Assembly (NCBI GenBank): GCA_963556195.1
Contig: OY744532.1
Span: 79,507,234-79,571,233, forward strand
Length of the DNA stretch: 64,000 nt
Direction of reading: 5' to 3'
From: Sepiola atlantica
Lineage: Eukaryota; Mollusca; Cephalopoda; Sepiida; Sepiolidae
In this document: positions 41,579 to 53,169 of the stretch, piece after piece
How positions within the stretch are numbered: position 1 is the stretch's first letter
Layout of the letters: each line of letters begins with the position of its first letter
Notes under the pieces: model-generated
The model's input: only the letters and a program-made list of their open reading frames with translations
Told to the model about the DNA's origin: nothing
Database searches by the model: none
Position numbers and translations under genes: made by a program

Positions 41579-41688
41579 GGTCTCTTTCAACTTTATTCTT
41601 AAATAAATCATTACATGTATTGTAAGCGGAGCGATAACATATTAAAATATTTTAGGGGTGCGGGGCATCAAAACGTTGGAGACCACTG

Positions 41689-41696
41689 TACTATAT
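41689..41696. repeat. Target-site duplication of hAT, right
   Basis: TACTATAT, matching 38272-38279. Confidence 0.92.
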
Positions 41697-42650
41697 TATT
41701 ATTAATTTTTATTTTCGCAACAAGTGAAAATTAAATATTAATTTTACTACAATAAGTAGTAATTTTCTTATTTTATTTTATGTAATTTTTAAAAATAATT
41801 ACGACTATTTTATATTTGTATACGGAAAGCTAATATATATTTACTACTTGTGTTGTCTGGAAAAATGATTAGACTGTTCGCTAATCAGCCATGTGTCCGA
41901 GGTGCAATCCTCAGTCGAGTTATATCAAAGACTTAATCAGATATGTTACTTGATCCTTGTCTGGATTATAAATTGAGGGTCAAGGGTAAGTTGAGGATAC
42001 AAAATAAAGGAGTAACACTCTGCATTACACCTTGGTGTAGTAGCCAATGAAAGGGCCCCTTTCTGTTTACCCTCGAATGGTGTCCATTAATTAATTTATT
42101 TTAATTATTTGCTATAAAAATAAGAAATATCTTAAATAATCTAGAATAATGTCTAATGTTTTAATAACATCGTTTCATATCAATTTAAACATTTTCTGTA
42201 ATTTTATATCTACTTCGTCTTTAATAATCAAGTTATAAAAAAAGGTGTACATTAACATTAGTATTATGTGAGGAAACTGTTTCACGCAATAGAAATCATT
42301 CGAGTTGCTTAGATTTGAAAGGGGAAATATATGTTTTATATTTTATTCGATAAATGCTTAAAGAGAAAATAAGATGCTGTTCAGAGAAAATAAGTTGAGA
42401 TATCATGTCCATTGATTGGATGGCTGAGATTAAACTATCGATCATCCACTGTTCTATGGTTCAACACGAATCTATATATGCCACCGATCGAACTGAGTTC
42501 ATTTGATCACGTAAGTAGAAATTCGATAAGAAAAGAAAAAAAGTAAAACAGGGAAAAAAAGTCCAGAATTGTAGGAAAGTAGCATAAATAAAACAAAATC
42601 GTATCTACTGAATAAGTAATAGAAAACTTATTCAGCAATATTGAATCTAA
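41697..42650. other. Mostly unrecognised; possible SINE relic near 41.9 kb
   Basis: 41870-42070 has GTCCGAGGTGCAATCC, a weak B-box, then G+C-richer sequence. The remainder is unidentified. Confidence 0.3.
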
Positions 42651-42655
42651 ATCAT

Positions 42656-42661
42656 GGTGTA

Positions 42662-42729
<68 letters not shown>

Positions 42730-42730
42730 T
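42656..42730. repeat. (TA)n microsatellite
   Basis: About 70 bp of TA. Confidence 0.97.
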
Positions 42731-43014
42731 GTTGATACATTCCATTTACTTTTCCCCATTCCCCGAGATAGCTGCTGACCTGCTGCCCGTTAAATATAAC
42801 CTTACGTTTTCGATAGGAAATAATCGTTCAGTGATATGCAAGATGGCGTCAGTTTCAAGCGAATAAAGTATACACACAAATTCGCATATGCACCAACAAA
42901 CATGATAACCGCTTTTAAATTTCACTATGTATATTTTCCATAACGACAACTTATAGTTTTTATGTATACAACAGTTTTCACTACGTATAAACTTTTCAAA
43001 TACTTCTAGAGAAA

Positions 43015-43490
43015 TGGTGCGAATACAAATCTAATCGAATATCACAGTAGGGCACGTACTTACCTGATTATAAAACGCATATGTCCTCCCTGTACTCTTA
43101 TACGGACTTGAATGTGTCGACTGGAATATTAAATGCCGTCAAGAAAGTAGAAACTTTCCAAAGCGACATCATGTGCTTTGTAACTATAAACTATGTGACT
43201 ACATCAGTATCGCAGATTTGCGAAAACTCACGGCATTTCTTCAATATCCTCTGCAATCAAATGTAAAGTCTTGACAATGTTTGATCACGTTAAGCGTTCT
43301 AGTATACGCCTATGCAACTTATGCGTTAAAGGCATGATGAAGGAAGTCGATCGAATAGATGGATAAACAACGTTTGTGAATAGACGAACATGAACAAAAA
43401 CCAAGCGAACATCTTGGCCAAAGATCGTAGGGCTTGGAGGGCACCTAACCATTTTATTGCGTATTCTGCAGCTAGCGAATAAAATATTTA
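43015..43490 (+). pseudogene. Non-LTR retrotransposon ORF2 C-terminus
   Basis: Frames read SSLYSYTDLNVST and, shifted, VKKVETFQSDIMCFVT, LCDYISIADLRKLTAF, MFDHVKRSSIRLCNLCVKGM, RMDG, AKDRRAWRAPNHFI. This fits a LINE tail of the LLYGLE, VETFQNDIMR, IADLR, LFGHVKRS, DRRAWRR type. Frameshifts and stops throughout. The 5' part is missing. Confidence 0.75.
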
Positions 43491-43854
43491 ATAATAATAG
43501 TGTGTGCAGAATGGTGTAATATTTCACTACGGAATCGCAAGGACATCGTTTGCTTGCAGTGGTAAAGCACTCCCACAAATTGGGTTCACATTGTGTGTAA
43601 TATTGCTCTACTGTGCACAATTGAGCACAATCGATGTGTTTGAATTAGTGTATTACTTACAGTATTCACACGTTTTTCATTGTTGATTATTTAACCCGTT
43701 TTTGCGTTTTATGACATTATAGATATACAAACAGCTCATCATTTGATAATTACCCCTCACCTGAGTAGTAAAGAAAGCAAGGGAACACGAGTCTAGTGTA
43801 AAATATGATCGACCGGAATTTTGATATACCTTTCGAGATGTTTTTCACCCTAGC

Positions 43855-44110
43855 GCCAAATCGTGGTGTTTACGCGACGTAGCAAAATATGTATCATAGT
43901 CGCTTCCGTCGCATTAGAGAGCCTTCTTTGTCCGTATATCTACCTCGTGGAACAGCCTACAGATGTAATGGCGATGTATATCATAATCAGGGTTAAAGTC
44001 GTTTTAGACAAATTTACGGACAAAATAGAGACGTGCATATTTTCTTACTGTCCTTTCTAATGATTGTTACTTTTTGCTACTTTTGCCAATAAATTTGATT
44101 TGAATTGATA
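43855..44110 (+). repeat. Interspersed repeat shared with 13.84-14.13 kb
   Basis: ATCATAGTCGCTTCCGTCGC, TTAGAGAG and TTACTGTCCTTTCTAATGAT match the minus strand at 13.9-14.1 kb. It ends with a CCAATAAATTTG block carrying an AATAAA signal. Confidence 0.55.
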
Positions 44111-44865
44111 GCATCAGCACATTTTGTTCTTAAGTTATTTTACAACGATTGAACACAACTCACCTTACGATATAATTCATTCTCGAATATCTCTTAAAAA
44201 CTATGCATTTATCTCCTCGATCTTACCTCTGGTAGTAATACTGACATTGCGTGGTAGTTATACTCATTTGTGGTTATGCTCATATTACGTGCCCTTGAGT
44301 ATGACATTAAATTAAAGAGTTCGAATACAAAACGCGATAAACACCATTTTAAAAATCGTGATGTTATTTTATACTATTCATCACAATTTACCAAGGCAAA
44401 CGCCACTCGAGGATAAAGGTTAGTGAAGGTTTTAAATCGATGATAGGACAGTACTATGAAAGGATAGAGACCTATGATTGATTGACAGGACAACTCGACA
44501 CATATTCGACCATGTTGTAGTCTGCAGGTAAATATTCCCGCGGTAACATGTTCCACTGATGGGAAATTACGATGAAAGCTTTACCATTTAACCCCCTCTA
44601 GATCCCCCGAATTAATTTTTACATAATCTGCTATTTACCTTGTCTTATCACTTTCTATGAAAATAAATTTATAAAGTTGGATTCTCGATTTTTAAAGTAT
44701 CGTCATTTTGCAGTCAGAAAGGGGATTTATCGTGTTTTGCATTAGTACCCTTCAATTGCATCCAATGATTAAGCCTTACTTTAAGAGCTTTGCGGAGACT
44801 TAAGTCACTGAATTGTTGTCATAAATCCAATGTCCACTCTGATCGGGAGTGGTAGGACCTGTCAA
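44111..44865. other. No recognised feature
   Basis: Nothing identified. 44395-44560 is slightly G+C-richer. Confidence 0.4.
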
Positions 44866-44866
44866 A

Positions 44867-44867
<1 letters not shown>

Positions 44868-44914
<47 letters not shown>
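44868..44914. repeat. (TA)n microsatellite
   Basis: About 44 bp of TA. Confidence 0.95.
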
Positions 44915-44917
<3 letters not shown>

Positions 44918-45520
44918 ATAAAATTAAATATGTCGTATCTAAGACAAGAAACTTACTCAGAATATTTTATATTGGAATAACTTTCTAATAGTAATTCTAT
45001 ACGAATAGTAGTTTATTGTGGTACATTTTAAAAGAAATTGTGAATTCTTCCAGTATAAGCAAACTAATACATACCATCTTATATATTTGTTGAAAAAAAT
45101 GTATTAAAATAGTTGTTATTCGATAATATTTTTGGACGAATCCTGGCTTTATTATTTATATGCGTATACGTATATATATATATATATATGTACTGAATTC
45201 TCCCCTGCATTAATTAACGGTTATTAATAATCTTAAAACGCAGCCGCTTGGCATAAAGAAGGGATAATGTGGGCTATATTAATTTTAATGTATTTTTATA
45301 CAAAAGGGGCAAAATTGTGTTGGAAGCTCTTAGTCAAAATCCCGATATCTCCATTTCTTTTGAAATTTTACAACAGGTATTAAACATCAATTGAAAACTA
45401 TTCCCGCAATTTCAATTTCTTCGGAGTATTTCAAAGGTTTTTTCTTGTTCTATACAAATCGTATTAATTGCGATACAACTTTAATTTACTTATGAATCGT
45501 ACTCATATAAGCAAATTGGT
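44915..45520. other. No recognised feature
   Basis: AT-rich, with a short TA run at 45168-45190. Confidence 0.4.
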
Positions 45521-45534
45521 TCATATTATCTCTT

Positions 45535-46440
45535 AAGACTCCGTTTTACAATAACGCTAACGTTGCTGAAAAACTGATTGGATCATTCTACAGCTCCAGA
45601 AGTCAACTTTTCTCATACGCAATCCTCTATCTGAATGAAACCAAATACTTCTTATAATGGAGTAGTGTTGCCACATCTGGGGACGTGCTTCTCAGATTAT
45701 CCTTCTCTGATTTGGGGCCAGGAAGAAAGTGTAGTATCTGTTCCGATGGATACTGCACCCCATAGACTGGTATTGTCTTGGCCTTCGGGATTTGATTTAC
45801 ACCTGTCTGTGGGTTTGTGCTGTGCAGTTCTAGGAAGTCCACCCTCCCAGGCTTTCCCTCCCCTCTTTGGAGTGGAGTAAGTTTATCGCTTACTGCCTGA
45901 AGCGCCCCTACCGGGGAATGCCGACAGGGCTGCCTAGACAGTTTTTGTAGGCCAGAGTGCTCACCTTCTCGGGCGCTGGTTTTTAAAATCCCACTTTCCG
46001 ACCTTGTGTCACATATTCCTATTGTGGGTAGGAGTTCGATATCTCCTTTCAAACTCTAATGGGCGATATCCTTTTCTCCTCCCTACTACCGATTTCTAAC
46101 AAAAGAGACGTTGCTACTCTTTGTCTACTCTATCGTTATGTCCATGGTAGATGTACAACTATGCATCAATCTATGACCCTTCTCTGTAAAACATTCCCAA
46201 CAAAACTCGTCTAACTACAACCACTGTCAGTAATTTACTTGTCTCCCCATGTTTGCCTTAAACTAAACGAAACTTCAATGAACAAAGTTTCTTTCCTAGA
46301 AATATCCGTCTGCGGAACAAAAAACCGCGGGGCTGCCTTCAACATGGTCGTTTTCAAATCTAATATCTGCGTACGCACTGTATGTCTAAAGTATTGAAAT
46401 ACACTACAAACTCCTACAAGGGTTTTGGAAATAGACCATT
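45535..46440 (+). pseudogene. CR1-like LINE RT C-terminus, interrupted by an insertion
   Basis: Left part: NNANVAEKLIGSFYSSRSQL, YAILYLNETKY, then CCHIWGRASQIILL, matching the CR1 IRPxMEYCxHVWGGA region. Right part from about 46080: KRDVATLCLLYRYVHGRCTT, MNKVSFLEISV, then FNMVVFKSNI, matching RRDVASLCLFYRYxHGxC and the terminal FKSN block. The two halves are separated by about 365 bp of unrelated G+C-rich sequence (45702-46068). Confidence 0.78.
45702..46068 (-). mobile_element. Insertion inside the CR1 relic
   Basis: G+C-rich block with an imperfect flanking duplication: TATCCTTCTC before and TATCCTTTTCTC after. On the minus strand a frame stays open across it (SRQPCRHSPVGALQAVSDKL, GEGKPGRVDF), but I recognise no domain. 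Probably a SINE or LINE fragment of unknown family. Confidence 0.5.
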
Positions 46441-47890
46441 ACAACCAGATAAATTCTGAATGTACATTAACTAGAGTACATAGATAATTAGGATTCAGTT
46501 TGAACAAAGTCTCGTGTGTTAGGGTTAGGGTTAATGTTAGGGTTATATTTGGCTATGTGTTTGCGCAGGGCGTCTATAGAATTATAAATATTTTAAAACT
46601 CAGCAGCAATGTATAAGAGATGAGGGATAAGGTTTTGTAATTATCACATGCCCCGCTAGTTAATACTAATTATATGCAGATCGAAATGGCAGAGCTATTT
46701 CCGATTGGCACATTGAACATTCAATTGCAATTCTTTTCCATTTAGCAAGATAATTCGAATTTCTCGTAAAAGCCCTGGTAGTAAAAAGAATGCTTCGACT
46801 AGTTTTTCATTCGATAGAATTTTTGCATGAATCCGTGTTAGATTAAAAAGGAATGAATAATCGCCTTGTAATTACTTTATATAATACTGAACAAAATTAG
46901 ATTAACAATAAACGAAACACACAGATTTAATCTAAATCACTTTTTAACTCGTGTTTAATGTTTTAGATTACCTGATGTAACCCTGGGTATTAACAGAGAA
47001 AAGAAGACATTTATTCCAGCAAGATTTGTAATCTAATAATCAACAGTCATACAACGATTTTATTAAGTGTTTTATATGAAATAACATCGTGTGGCTTGTT
47101 GTAATTTCACACTAAATTATGAAATACATGTTTAGATGGTATTACCTTTACAAACTTATCACTTTTTTTATTTGAATGCACATATGTTGAGTAAAGGAAT
47201 ACTAAGTGAATACAGAGAGGCACATTAAAAGAATATCATAATTACAACAATAAACATAAATACGAAAACATGAAATGTGTTTAATAGGTATGTATAAGGA
47301 TCACAAAAAGATATCACTGTGATATCCTTCTATGACCCTTCTATATAACTTTTTTTTAAGTCTTGCTTTCTCCAAACTCTATATATAGCCACTGTAGCAT
47401 AATAGGCTACAGTAATAAGAGCCAGACATATACATGTGCAACCTGTGTGAAAAGTTGGGAAACAACATATTTGTTCATATTACATTTAAATTATTACATG
47501 TTGGCATTTTCGAGGAAAAAGATAAATACATATGTTTTGGGTAGAGAAACATTGAACTCTCCAGAAATTAGGAAGGTCGTTGACTCACTTATAACTCACT
47601 TATACTTACACACCACACAACCCAAATCAATTAATAACACTTTCATTGCGATACAGACAGTCCCCGATATACGTCTCTAATATATCACTTAATGGTTTAG
47701 ACTAGGATCCGTGTAAGCACAATTGTTAGTTTTTCAATGTGCCAATTGTTAGTCTTGGAATAATGGGGGATGTAAGTCGCATCTTGCAAGACACACTTGA
47801 AGAGAGATGCACTTTAATTAACTAAACATATATCAAAGTTCTTACAACAAACTAGCATTGTGTACATAAACCCTGTAACAACATTCAATA
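46441..47890. other. Unrecognised DNA with short telomeric patch
   Basis: 46518-46546 has about four TTAGGG-type units. A 105-codon plus-strand frame (47363-47680) has no recognisable motif. Otherwise nothing identified. Confidence 0.4.
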
Positions 47891-47892
47891 GT

Positions 47893-47930
47893 GAAGAGAG
47901 AGATAGAGAGAGAAAGAGAGAGAGAGAGTG
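47893..47930. repeat. (GA)n microsatellite
   Basis: Imperfect GA repeat, about 38 bp. Confidence 0.9.
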
Positions 47931-49439
47931 CATAGCAGTAACTTGCATTGCGCATGTGCAAATAATAGTACACACCGTTCTGTTTCTACCGTAGTCAGCA
48001 CGCCGCGCGGAGAGGTAACTTATCAAACAGGTCAGTTTTCATAGAACCTGGGTCGCTCGTGTTTATACAAGCACGGCATTGGCTTAAACGCTTATTTTCT
48101 TTAATAATAATAATAATAATAATACTTAGAAATATCACTGATGTCCGGGATAATCGTATTATGAATTTTATTACTTTCTATGGTTTTATTTATGTTTAAA
48201 CTATGTCTAATAATTGAACACACTCATTTTTAATGATTTTCTAAGCGACAGTTAAAATGCTTCGTGATTCCTTTAAAGTTTTGAATCCTCGAAAACTAAT
48301 TTAATATTGTTTCGCAACTATTCACAAAATATCAAAATTACTCACATATTTACCATCAAGCCGCAATGCATCCGTGCGGATTTTCTTTTCTTAATTAAAT
48401 AATATTTTAACGATTTAAAAAAAACATTCGTTGTATATTTCGACATTGCATTTTTTATTTCAATAAATACTCGCTTAATAATAAATAACAATAGTAATGT
48501 GTAAGTAACGTATAGGCTATAAAATCATAAACACACACAGAAAAGAAATGTGTACAATAACACCATTTGAATACTTTACTAATTTCGCCGAAAATGCTGT
48601 AAACAATCATACACGCCGCCGATTAAAACAGTGAATTTCGGTTACTGTATGTTTTGTTGGGCGTACTAAAAATTCCTATTCCTTTAAAGTATACGAATTT
48701 CTTTGAGAAGCTAAAACCTTTGAAAGAAAAGAATAAATATGCAATGTATTTCTTCCAAACCAAAATTATAAAAAGTTATCACAGAAGATTTTAGAGATGC
48801 GTGTCTCAAAAGGTGGTTTTAAGCATACGCCTGTCAACAAGACTGACGGACAGTGAAAAAGACACTAATTTTAAAGAAAAGCCGTCGTCTACATTATAAC
48901 TTGTTTATTCTGAGGAAAAGTATGTAGACATGTAGAGGGTAAGCTACGTAATAGATTACGATAAATGTCTTAGCGGTTGGATACATCGAGGCCTTCTATT
49001 CTGTAGTATTTCTTTTGCAGAGATCACGTGTATGCCGTGTAAGACATTAGAAAGAAGGTTGATATCAAGTTTAGTCTAACACTGTAAGCTGTATAATGTT
49101 GATAGTAAATTGCTTGGTAGCTGTACCATTGGAGAGCCATGCATATAACGGTCTTGTTTTTAAATCTCCGAAATAGTTACATGGTAAACAGCTGATGATC
49201 CCCGTGTTAATATCAGATGCTTACGTTAAGGTCTCCTGTTTTTGTTTCACTGTTAGATACTTAATCCCTTCTTTTATTTTATTTTATTTTATTTGCTTAC
49301 TATTATATATTTTATTTATTTATGAATTTTCCAACGAATGTTAAGTCTGCACTATTTTGGATTTAGTTAGTTTCTCTGGGAATTTAAACTACATTTTCCT
49401 TTTTTTGTCTTTTTGTTTCAAATAACTCAAAGCTTCTTT

Positions 49440-49440
<1 letters not shown>
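47931..49440. other. No recognised feature
   Basis: 47940-48080 has several CpGs and a TGCGCATGTGCA palindrome-like word, but no gene follows on either side. A short TAA run is at 48104-48124. Confidence 0.35.
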
Positions 49441-49442
<2 letters not shown>

Positions 49443-49494
<52 letters not shown>

Positions 49495-49510
49495 ATATGT
49501 GTATATATAT
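49443..49510. repeat. (TA)n(TG)n microsatellite
   Basis: TA then TGTG, at the 5' edge of a PLE arm copy. Confidence 0.95.
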
Positions 49511-49511
49511 T

Positions 49512-49686
49512 CCTCAAATAAAACAACACTCTTTCCAATCGAAAGACATCTTAAATGGATTTACATATCTGACGAGAGCGCACCACGCTTGAAACGCGTT
49601 ATATAAAATTATAAAATGATACAATAACAAAATAATAATTAAATGTTGAAAAAACCTTTTTCATAAATGTTGGTAGCCTTACTCCG

Positions 49687-49690
<4 letters not shown>
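49512..49690 (+). repeat. PLE terminal-arm copy 1
   Basis: Matches the arm of the 5.08-6.66 kb PLE: AACACTCTTTCCAATCGAAA, ACATATCTGACGAG, AAACGCGTTATATAAAATTA, then GTTGGTAGCCTTACTCC. A solo arm without coding sequence. Confidence 0.85.
49561..49607 (+). ncRNA. Hammerhead ribozyme core in PLE arm
   Basis: Plus strand: ACATAT, CTGACGA, stem II AGCG with CGCT around CACCA, GAAA, ACGCGT palindrome, UU, ATAT. Core bases intact (position 7 is C). Confidence 0.7.
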
Positions 49691-49776
<86 letters not shown>

Positions 49777-49785
49777 ATATATATT
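49688..49785. repeat. (TA)n microsatellite between two PLE arms
   Basis: About 95 bp of TA. Confidence 0.97.
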
Positions 49786-49961
49786 CTTCAAATAAAACAA
49801 CACTCTTTCCAATTGAAATACATCTTAAATGGATTTACATATCTGACGGGGGCGCACCACGCTATAAAAGCGTTATATAAAATTATAAAATTATAAAATA
49901 ACAAAATAATAAATAAATGTTGAAAAAAACTTTTCATAAATGTTGGTAGCTTTACTCTGTT

Positions 49962-49963
<2 letters not shown>
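49786..49963 (+). repeat. PLE terminal-arm copy 2
   Basis: Tandem direct copy of 49512-49690, about 90% identical by eye. Its ribozyme core is damaged (CTGACGG; GAAA lost). Arm plus TA tract appear duplicated as one unit. Confidence 0.85.

Positions 49964-49964
<1 letters not shown>

Positions 49965-50024
<60 letters not shown>
49965..50024. repeat. (TA)n microsatellite
   Basis: About 58 bp of TA at the 3' edge of PLE arm copy 2. Confidence 0.97.
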
Positions 50025-50028
<4 letters not shown>

Positions 50029-50610
50029 TGTTTTCACTATTACCTTTAGCAATTATAGATTAAAATTCTAAACATTTCCGCAAACTACCTATAACACTTC
50101 TCAATGCGTGTTTTACGAACATGTTTCTACATTTATTTTCTATACAAATATAATTACATTTAATCCGACTCATCTGCTTTTCCAAAACGCATTCTCTATA
50201 AAGAACGTTGCAAAAACCTTTACTCCCTATGTATTCCCCCATCACGCATAACTCTTTGCATCGGGGCGTTTCTTAGGGGAAATCTTTTAAAACACCCCCA
50301 AAACACCATTATTATTTAATTTAAACCTCTTTATTCTCTTCTACATAATATACATACGCCGAAAACAAATATATAATCACGTCCTTCCTATAAAGGAATA
50401 CCGGAATCAATTGTTCGATCGTTACTATTTTCTGTTTCTTATAGTTCGTAAATCTATTCCAGAATATAGGTGTACTTAAAACGAACACAAGATCAATTTC
50501 AAATATAAACAAAAATTACGTAATTCTTTCACGCAGACTTCCCTTTTACCATAAATAATTAGTTTCATAAATAAAAAGTTATATCAATATTAAATAATCT
50601 TCAGCAAATA
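50025..50610. other. No recognised feature
   Basis: Two minus-strand frames of about 60 codons are probably chance. Confidence 0.35.
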
Positions 50611-50614
50611 CATT

Positions 50615-51200
50615 CAAATCAAATTCGGAATGGAAAAAGTGTGCAGCACTAGAGATGAAAAGAGGAAAACTGGAGACGACTGACAGCATGGAACTGCCTA
50701 ATTAAATTGAGATGAGGGCGCTAGGCGAACAGGATAGCTATAACTATTTGGGAGTTCGGGAAGCAGCCACCACTAAATCTATAGAAATGAAAGAGAAGAT
50801 TGGAAAATAATATTTACGAATAAATAGAAAACTCTTAGACACGAAATTATATAGCAGAAATCTAGCAAAATGAATAAACACCTGCGCAGTATTACTAATA
50901 AGATAATCTAGACAATTAATAGGTTGGATTAAAAGAAGACCTGAAGCAACTTGACCAGAGGACTGGAAAATTAATCACCATGCACAACGCACTACTCTCA
51001 AAATCCGATACGGACATACTCTACATGAAGGGAAAATAAGTGGGAATAGGACTGGTAAGTATACAAGACCGTGTCGAAGAAACTAAAAGATCAAGAGAAA
51101 TGCATAATTAAGAAGATGGAAAGCCTAATCGCTGCAGCAAGAGTTACCGTCTCAACGAACAACTCGGGAAGCACCGAAATCAGAAACAAAAAGACAAGCA
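50615..51200 (+). pseudogene. LINE RT fragment (EKCA..MKRGKLE type)
   Basis: Frame EKCAALEMKRGKLETTDSME, LPN, then DSYNYLGVREAATTKSIEMK, EKIGK, RKLLDTKLYSRNLAK. Further on are INTCAVLLIR and a GLVSIQDRVEETKRSREMHN block. This is the post-catalytic part of a LINE polyprotein whose relatives read FGxEKCAVLxxKRGK, YKYLGVLE, EYxRRVRKxLxSKLN and RGLISIEDCV. Many stops. The preceding YxDD part of the same type is seen at 18.6 kb, not here. Confidence 0.78.
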
Positions 51201-52640
51201 AATCTTTATCTATAGTTATCTATAACTTTACTGAATTTATTTCGTAACGCACAAGTCAAAAAACGTATCCGTTTATTTGGGTCCCTCTATTGATTTCACA
51301 TATCTTTTCAATTATAAATAATTGCTTTTATGTAAAAAAAAGTCACATCACACTAAACAAATCTGTATTTTTTTTCTTTTTCTTCCCTTTACTTTATTTG
51401 TATCTTAATCCCTGTAATTTTTTGACTTCATTTATTTATTAATGAAACTCATGTTATTTTAATTCAACACTTATACACAACAAAATAACAAACAGTTACG
51501 CACATAAATATTATCTTCTTTTTCATTATCACAATTTCAAATTCGAGAAATATTTGTTTGTTCCAAACTTCTTACAATAAACAAGAAATTAACGCATTTA
51601 AGTCAAAATAAACTATTCTCATTAATATACATGCCAACAAAAACTAATATTTTAGACTACCCATTCACTACACTTTTCTGATTACTTCTTGCTAATTTTT
51701 CTTACCGCCACCTAAACAAAATAAAACACAATTATTTGTTTCACACAATATTGATATTCATACTGATGATATATATTGACATTAACATATTTATTCAGCT
51801 CACAAGTGTTTTTAGTTAATATTGTATAGATTGTGTCCTTTCCCGCTTCTTCGTAAGTATTTAAACAATATTTTCAATTTCATTGTCAGTAAAAATTTCT
51901 ATTATTTTCATTCAACTGACTAATTCTTTTTTTCCTCTTAATTGAACATCTGATATTTACTTATTTCAAAACTTCCATTACTATATTCTCTTTTCAACGA
52001 TTGCTGGTGGACGATTATGCTTACGTCCTCAATAAACCAGAATATTACATTATCGTCATTCAAAAATTTATGAACTATTTGAGTTACCGCAATTGTCAAG
52101 CCATTATTTATGGATCATTATTTGGTTCGCAAAAGGTGATACTCATTTTTCGTTAAAAACTGAATTAACATATTTATACCAGAAAACACACTTATTTTCT
52201 TCTTTCGTTCTTTTTATCGTGGAGGGGGTTACAATAAGGCTTAAGTTTTAGCAATCTTCCATATTCAATAGCCAAGAATATGCTGTTTACCTTATGCTAT
52301 TTACTACTTGTTCAAGTGAAAAAAAACAAAGCATAAACTTATGTGGCAAAAAAACTACCTATTCATAATTACAATTGTATCCACAAATTTCATATAGCAA
52401 ATTAGTATTATCGACATAAACTGTTTTAAACAAATACACTAAGGATCATCGTCGAACTGTTACCTATTAGCGTTTTTCATGGATACATTTAATATTAATC
52501 ACGTAAATTACTTAAAGTGAAACGGCGACTTAAAATGTTTGGATACAATTGTATTCATGAATAAGATGTTTTTTCTAAAACACGGACTAACGCTTACGTT
52601 GTTTATAAAAGTAAAATAATTATTTTCTAGTTAACTCAGG
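51201..52640. other. No recognised gene; may be Helitron-like body
   Basis: Long AT-rich stretch ending at a Helitron-like 3' terminus (52645-52666). No Rep/helicase motif was found, so if it is a Helitron it is non-autonomous and its 5' end is undetermined. Confidence 0.35.
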
Positions 52641-52644
52641 CAAC

Positions 52645-52665
52645 ACCGGGACCCGGATACTGCTA

Positions 52666-52666
<1 letters not shown>
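52645..52666 (+). mobile_element. Helitron-like 3' terminus
   Basis: GGCAACACCGGGACCCGGATAC, then TGCTAG followed by T. A short hairpin followed by CTAG next to host T is the Helitron 3' signature. Related ends are at 57.9 and 58.1 kb. Confidence 0.6.

Positions 52667-52668
<2 letters not shown>

Positions 52669-52702
<34 letters not shown>
52669..52702. repeat. (TA)n microsatellite
   Basis: About 34 bp of TA between the Helitron-like end and the hammerhead repeat. Confidence 0.95.
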
Positions 52703-52705
<3 letters not shown>

Positions 52706-52875
52706 ATATTTGTTATTGTTTATTATCTATGGACGTATACGTTTCGTCTCTTTTCAATCGAGACTCATCAGCATAGAAGTATGACTATTCACTACCGGTC
52801 ACATGATTCGAAACCCTGGATCACAAGTATTTTTCAACTCAAATCAAACGTCGTTAACCGTGCGGACAGTATTTG
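52703..52875 (-). mobile_element. tRNA-like/hammerhead composite repeat (family A), copy 2
   Basis: Minus strand: GCACGGTTAACGACG (A-box region), B-box GGGTTTCGAATC (plus about 52808-52819), GTGACCGGTAGTG, then an intact hammerhead at 52726-52777, then AACAATAACAAATATT. The same unit is at 59.16-59.33 kb on the other strand, and again at 53.04-53.17 kb. Confidence 0.72.
52726..52777 (-). ncRNA. Hammerhead ribozyme, complete core (family A)
   Basis: Minus strand: stem I TCTATG, CTGATGA, stem II GTCTC with GAGAC around a 9-nt loop, GAAA, stem III CGTATACG palindrome, cleavage UC, stem I CATAGA. All core bases and all three stems are intact; stem I is six perfect pairs. Confidence 0.88.
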
Positions 52876-53034
52876 AATAGCTGATAAACCATGGTAGTTT
52901 AAACACATTTAAAGCGGCGATGATGTCCAGGCATTCTACTACTATTAAGGAATGACGCATTATAAAGCAAATGACGTCATGCTGGGTTTGTACTACCACT
53001 AAACTGCTCTACTAATTTCACGAGGAGCGACAAA

Positions 53035-53169
53035 TATAAAAATATTTGTTATTGTTTATCATCTATGGACGTATACGTTTTGTCTATTTTCAATCGAGAC
53101 TCATCAGCAGGAAGTATGACTATTCACTACCGGTCGCCTGATTCGAAACCCTGGATTACAAGTATTTTT

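Larger units (their letters stand above)
38280..41688 (+). mobile_element. hAT (Charlie/ZBED5-like) DNA transposon, 3409 bp
   Basis: The ends CAGGGTTTCCCAACCAGGGG and, on the other strand, CAGTGGTCTCCAACG are hAT-type terminal repeats. They are flanked by a perfect 8-bp duplication TACTATAT. Inside are a BED-finger hAT transposase pseudogene (38570-40329) and an array of about 20 copies of a 58-bp repeat (40405-41575) in the 3' part. Intact ends and duplication suggest insertion was not ancient, but the transposase has several stops, so it probably moved in trans. Confidence 0.9.

Noticed and set aside
44540..44580. CTGATGG ... GAAAGCT as a hammerhead
   Set aside because: Core A9 is G and the flanks do not pair for stem I.
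45627..46052. 141-codon minus-strand frame
   Set aside because: It crosses the boundary between the CR1 relic and the insertion, so it is not a single ancestral gene; no known motif.
47363..47680. 105-codon frame as a gene
   Set aside because: No recognisable domain, AT-rich codons and no supporting context.
47931..48080. CpG-island promoter
   Set aside because: Only a modest CpG cluster with no exon or open frame nearby on either strand.
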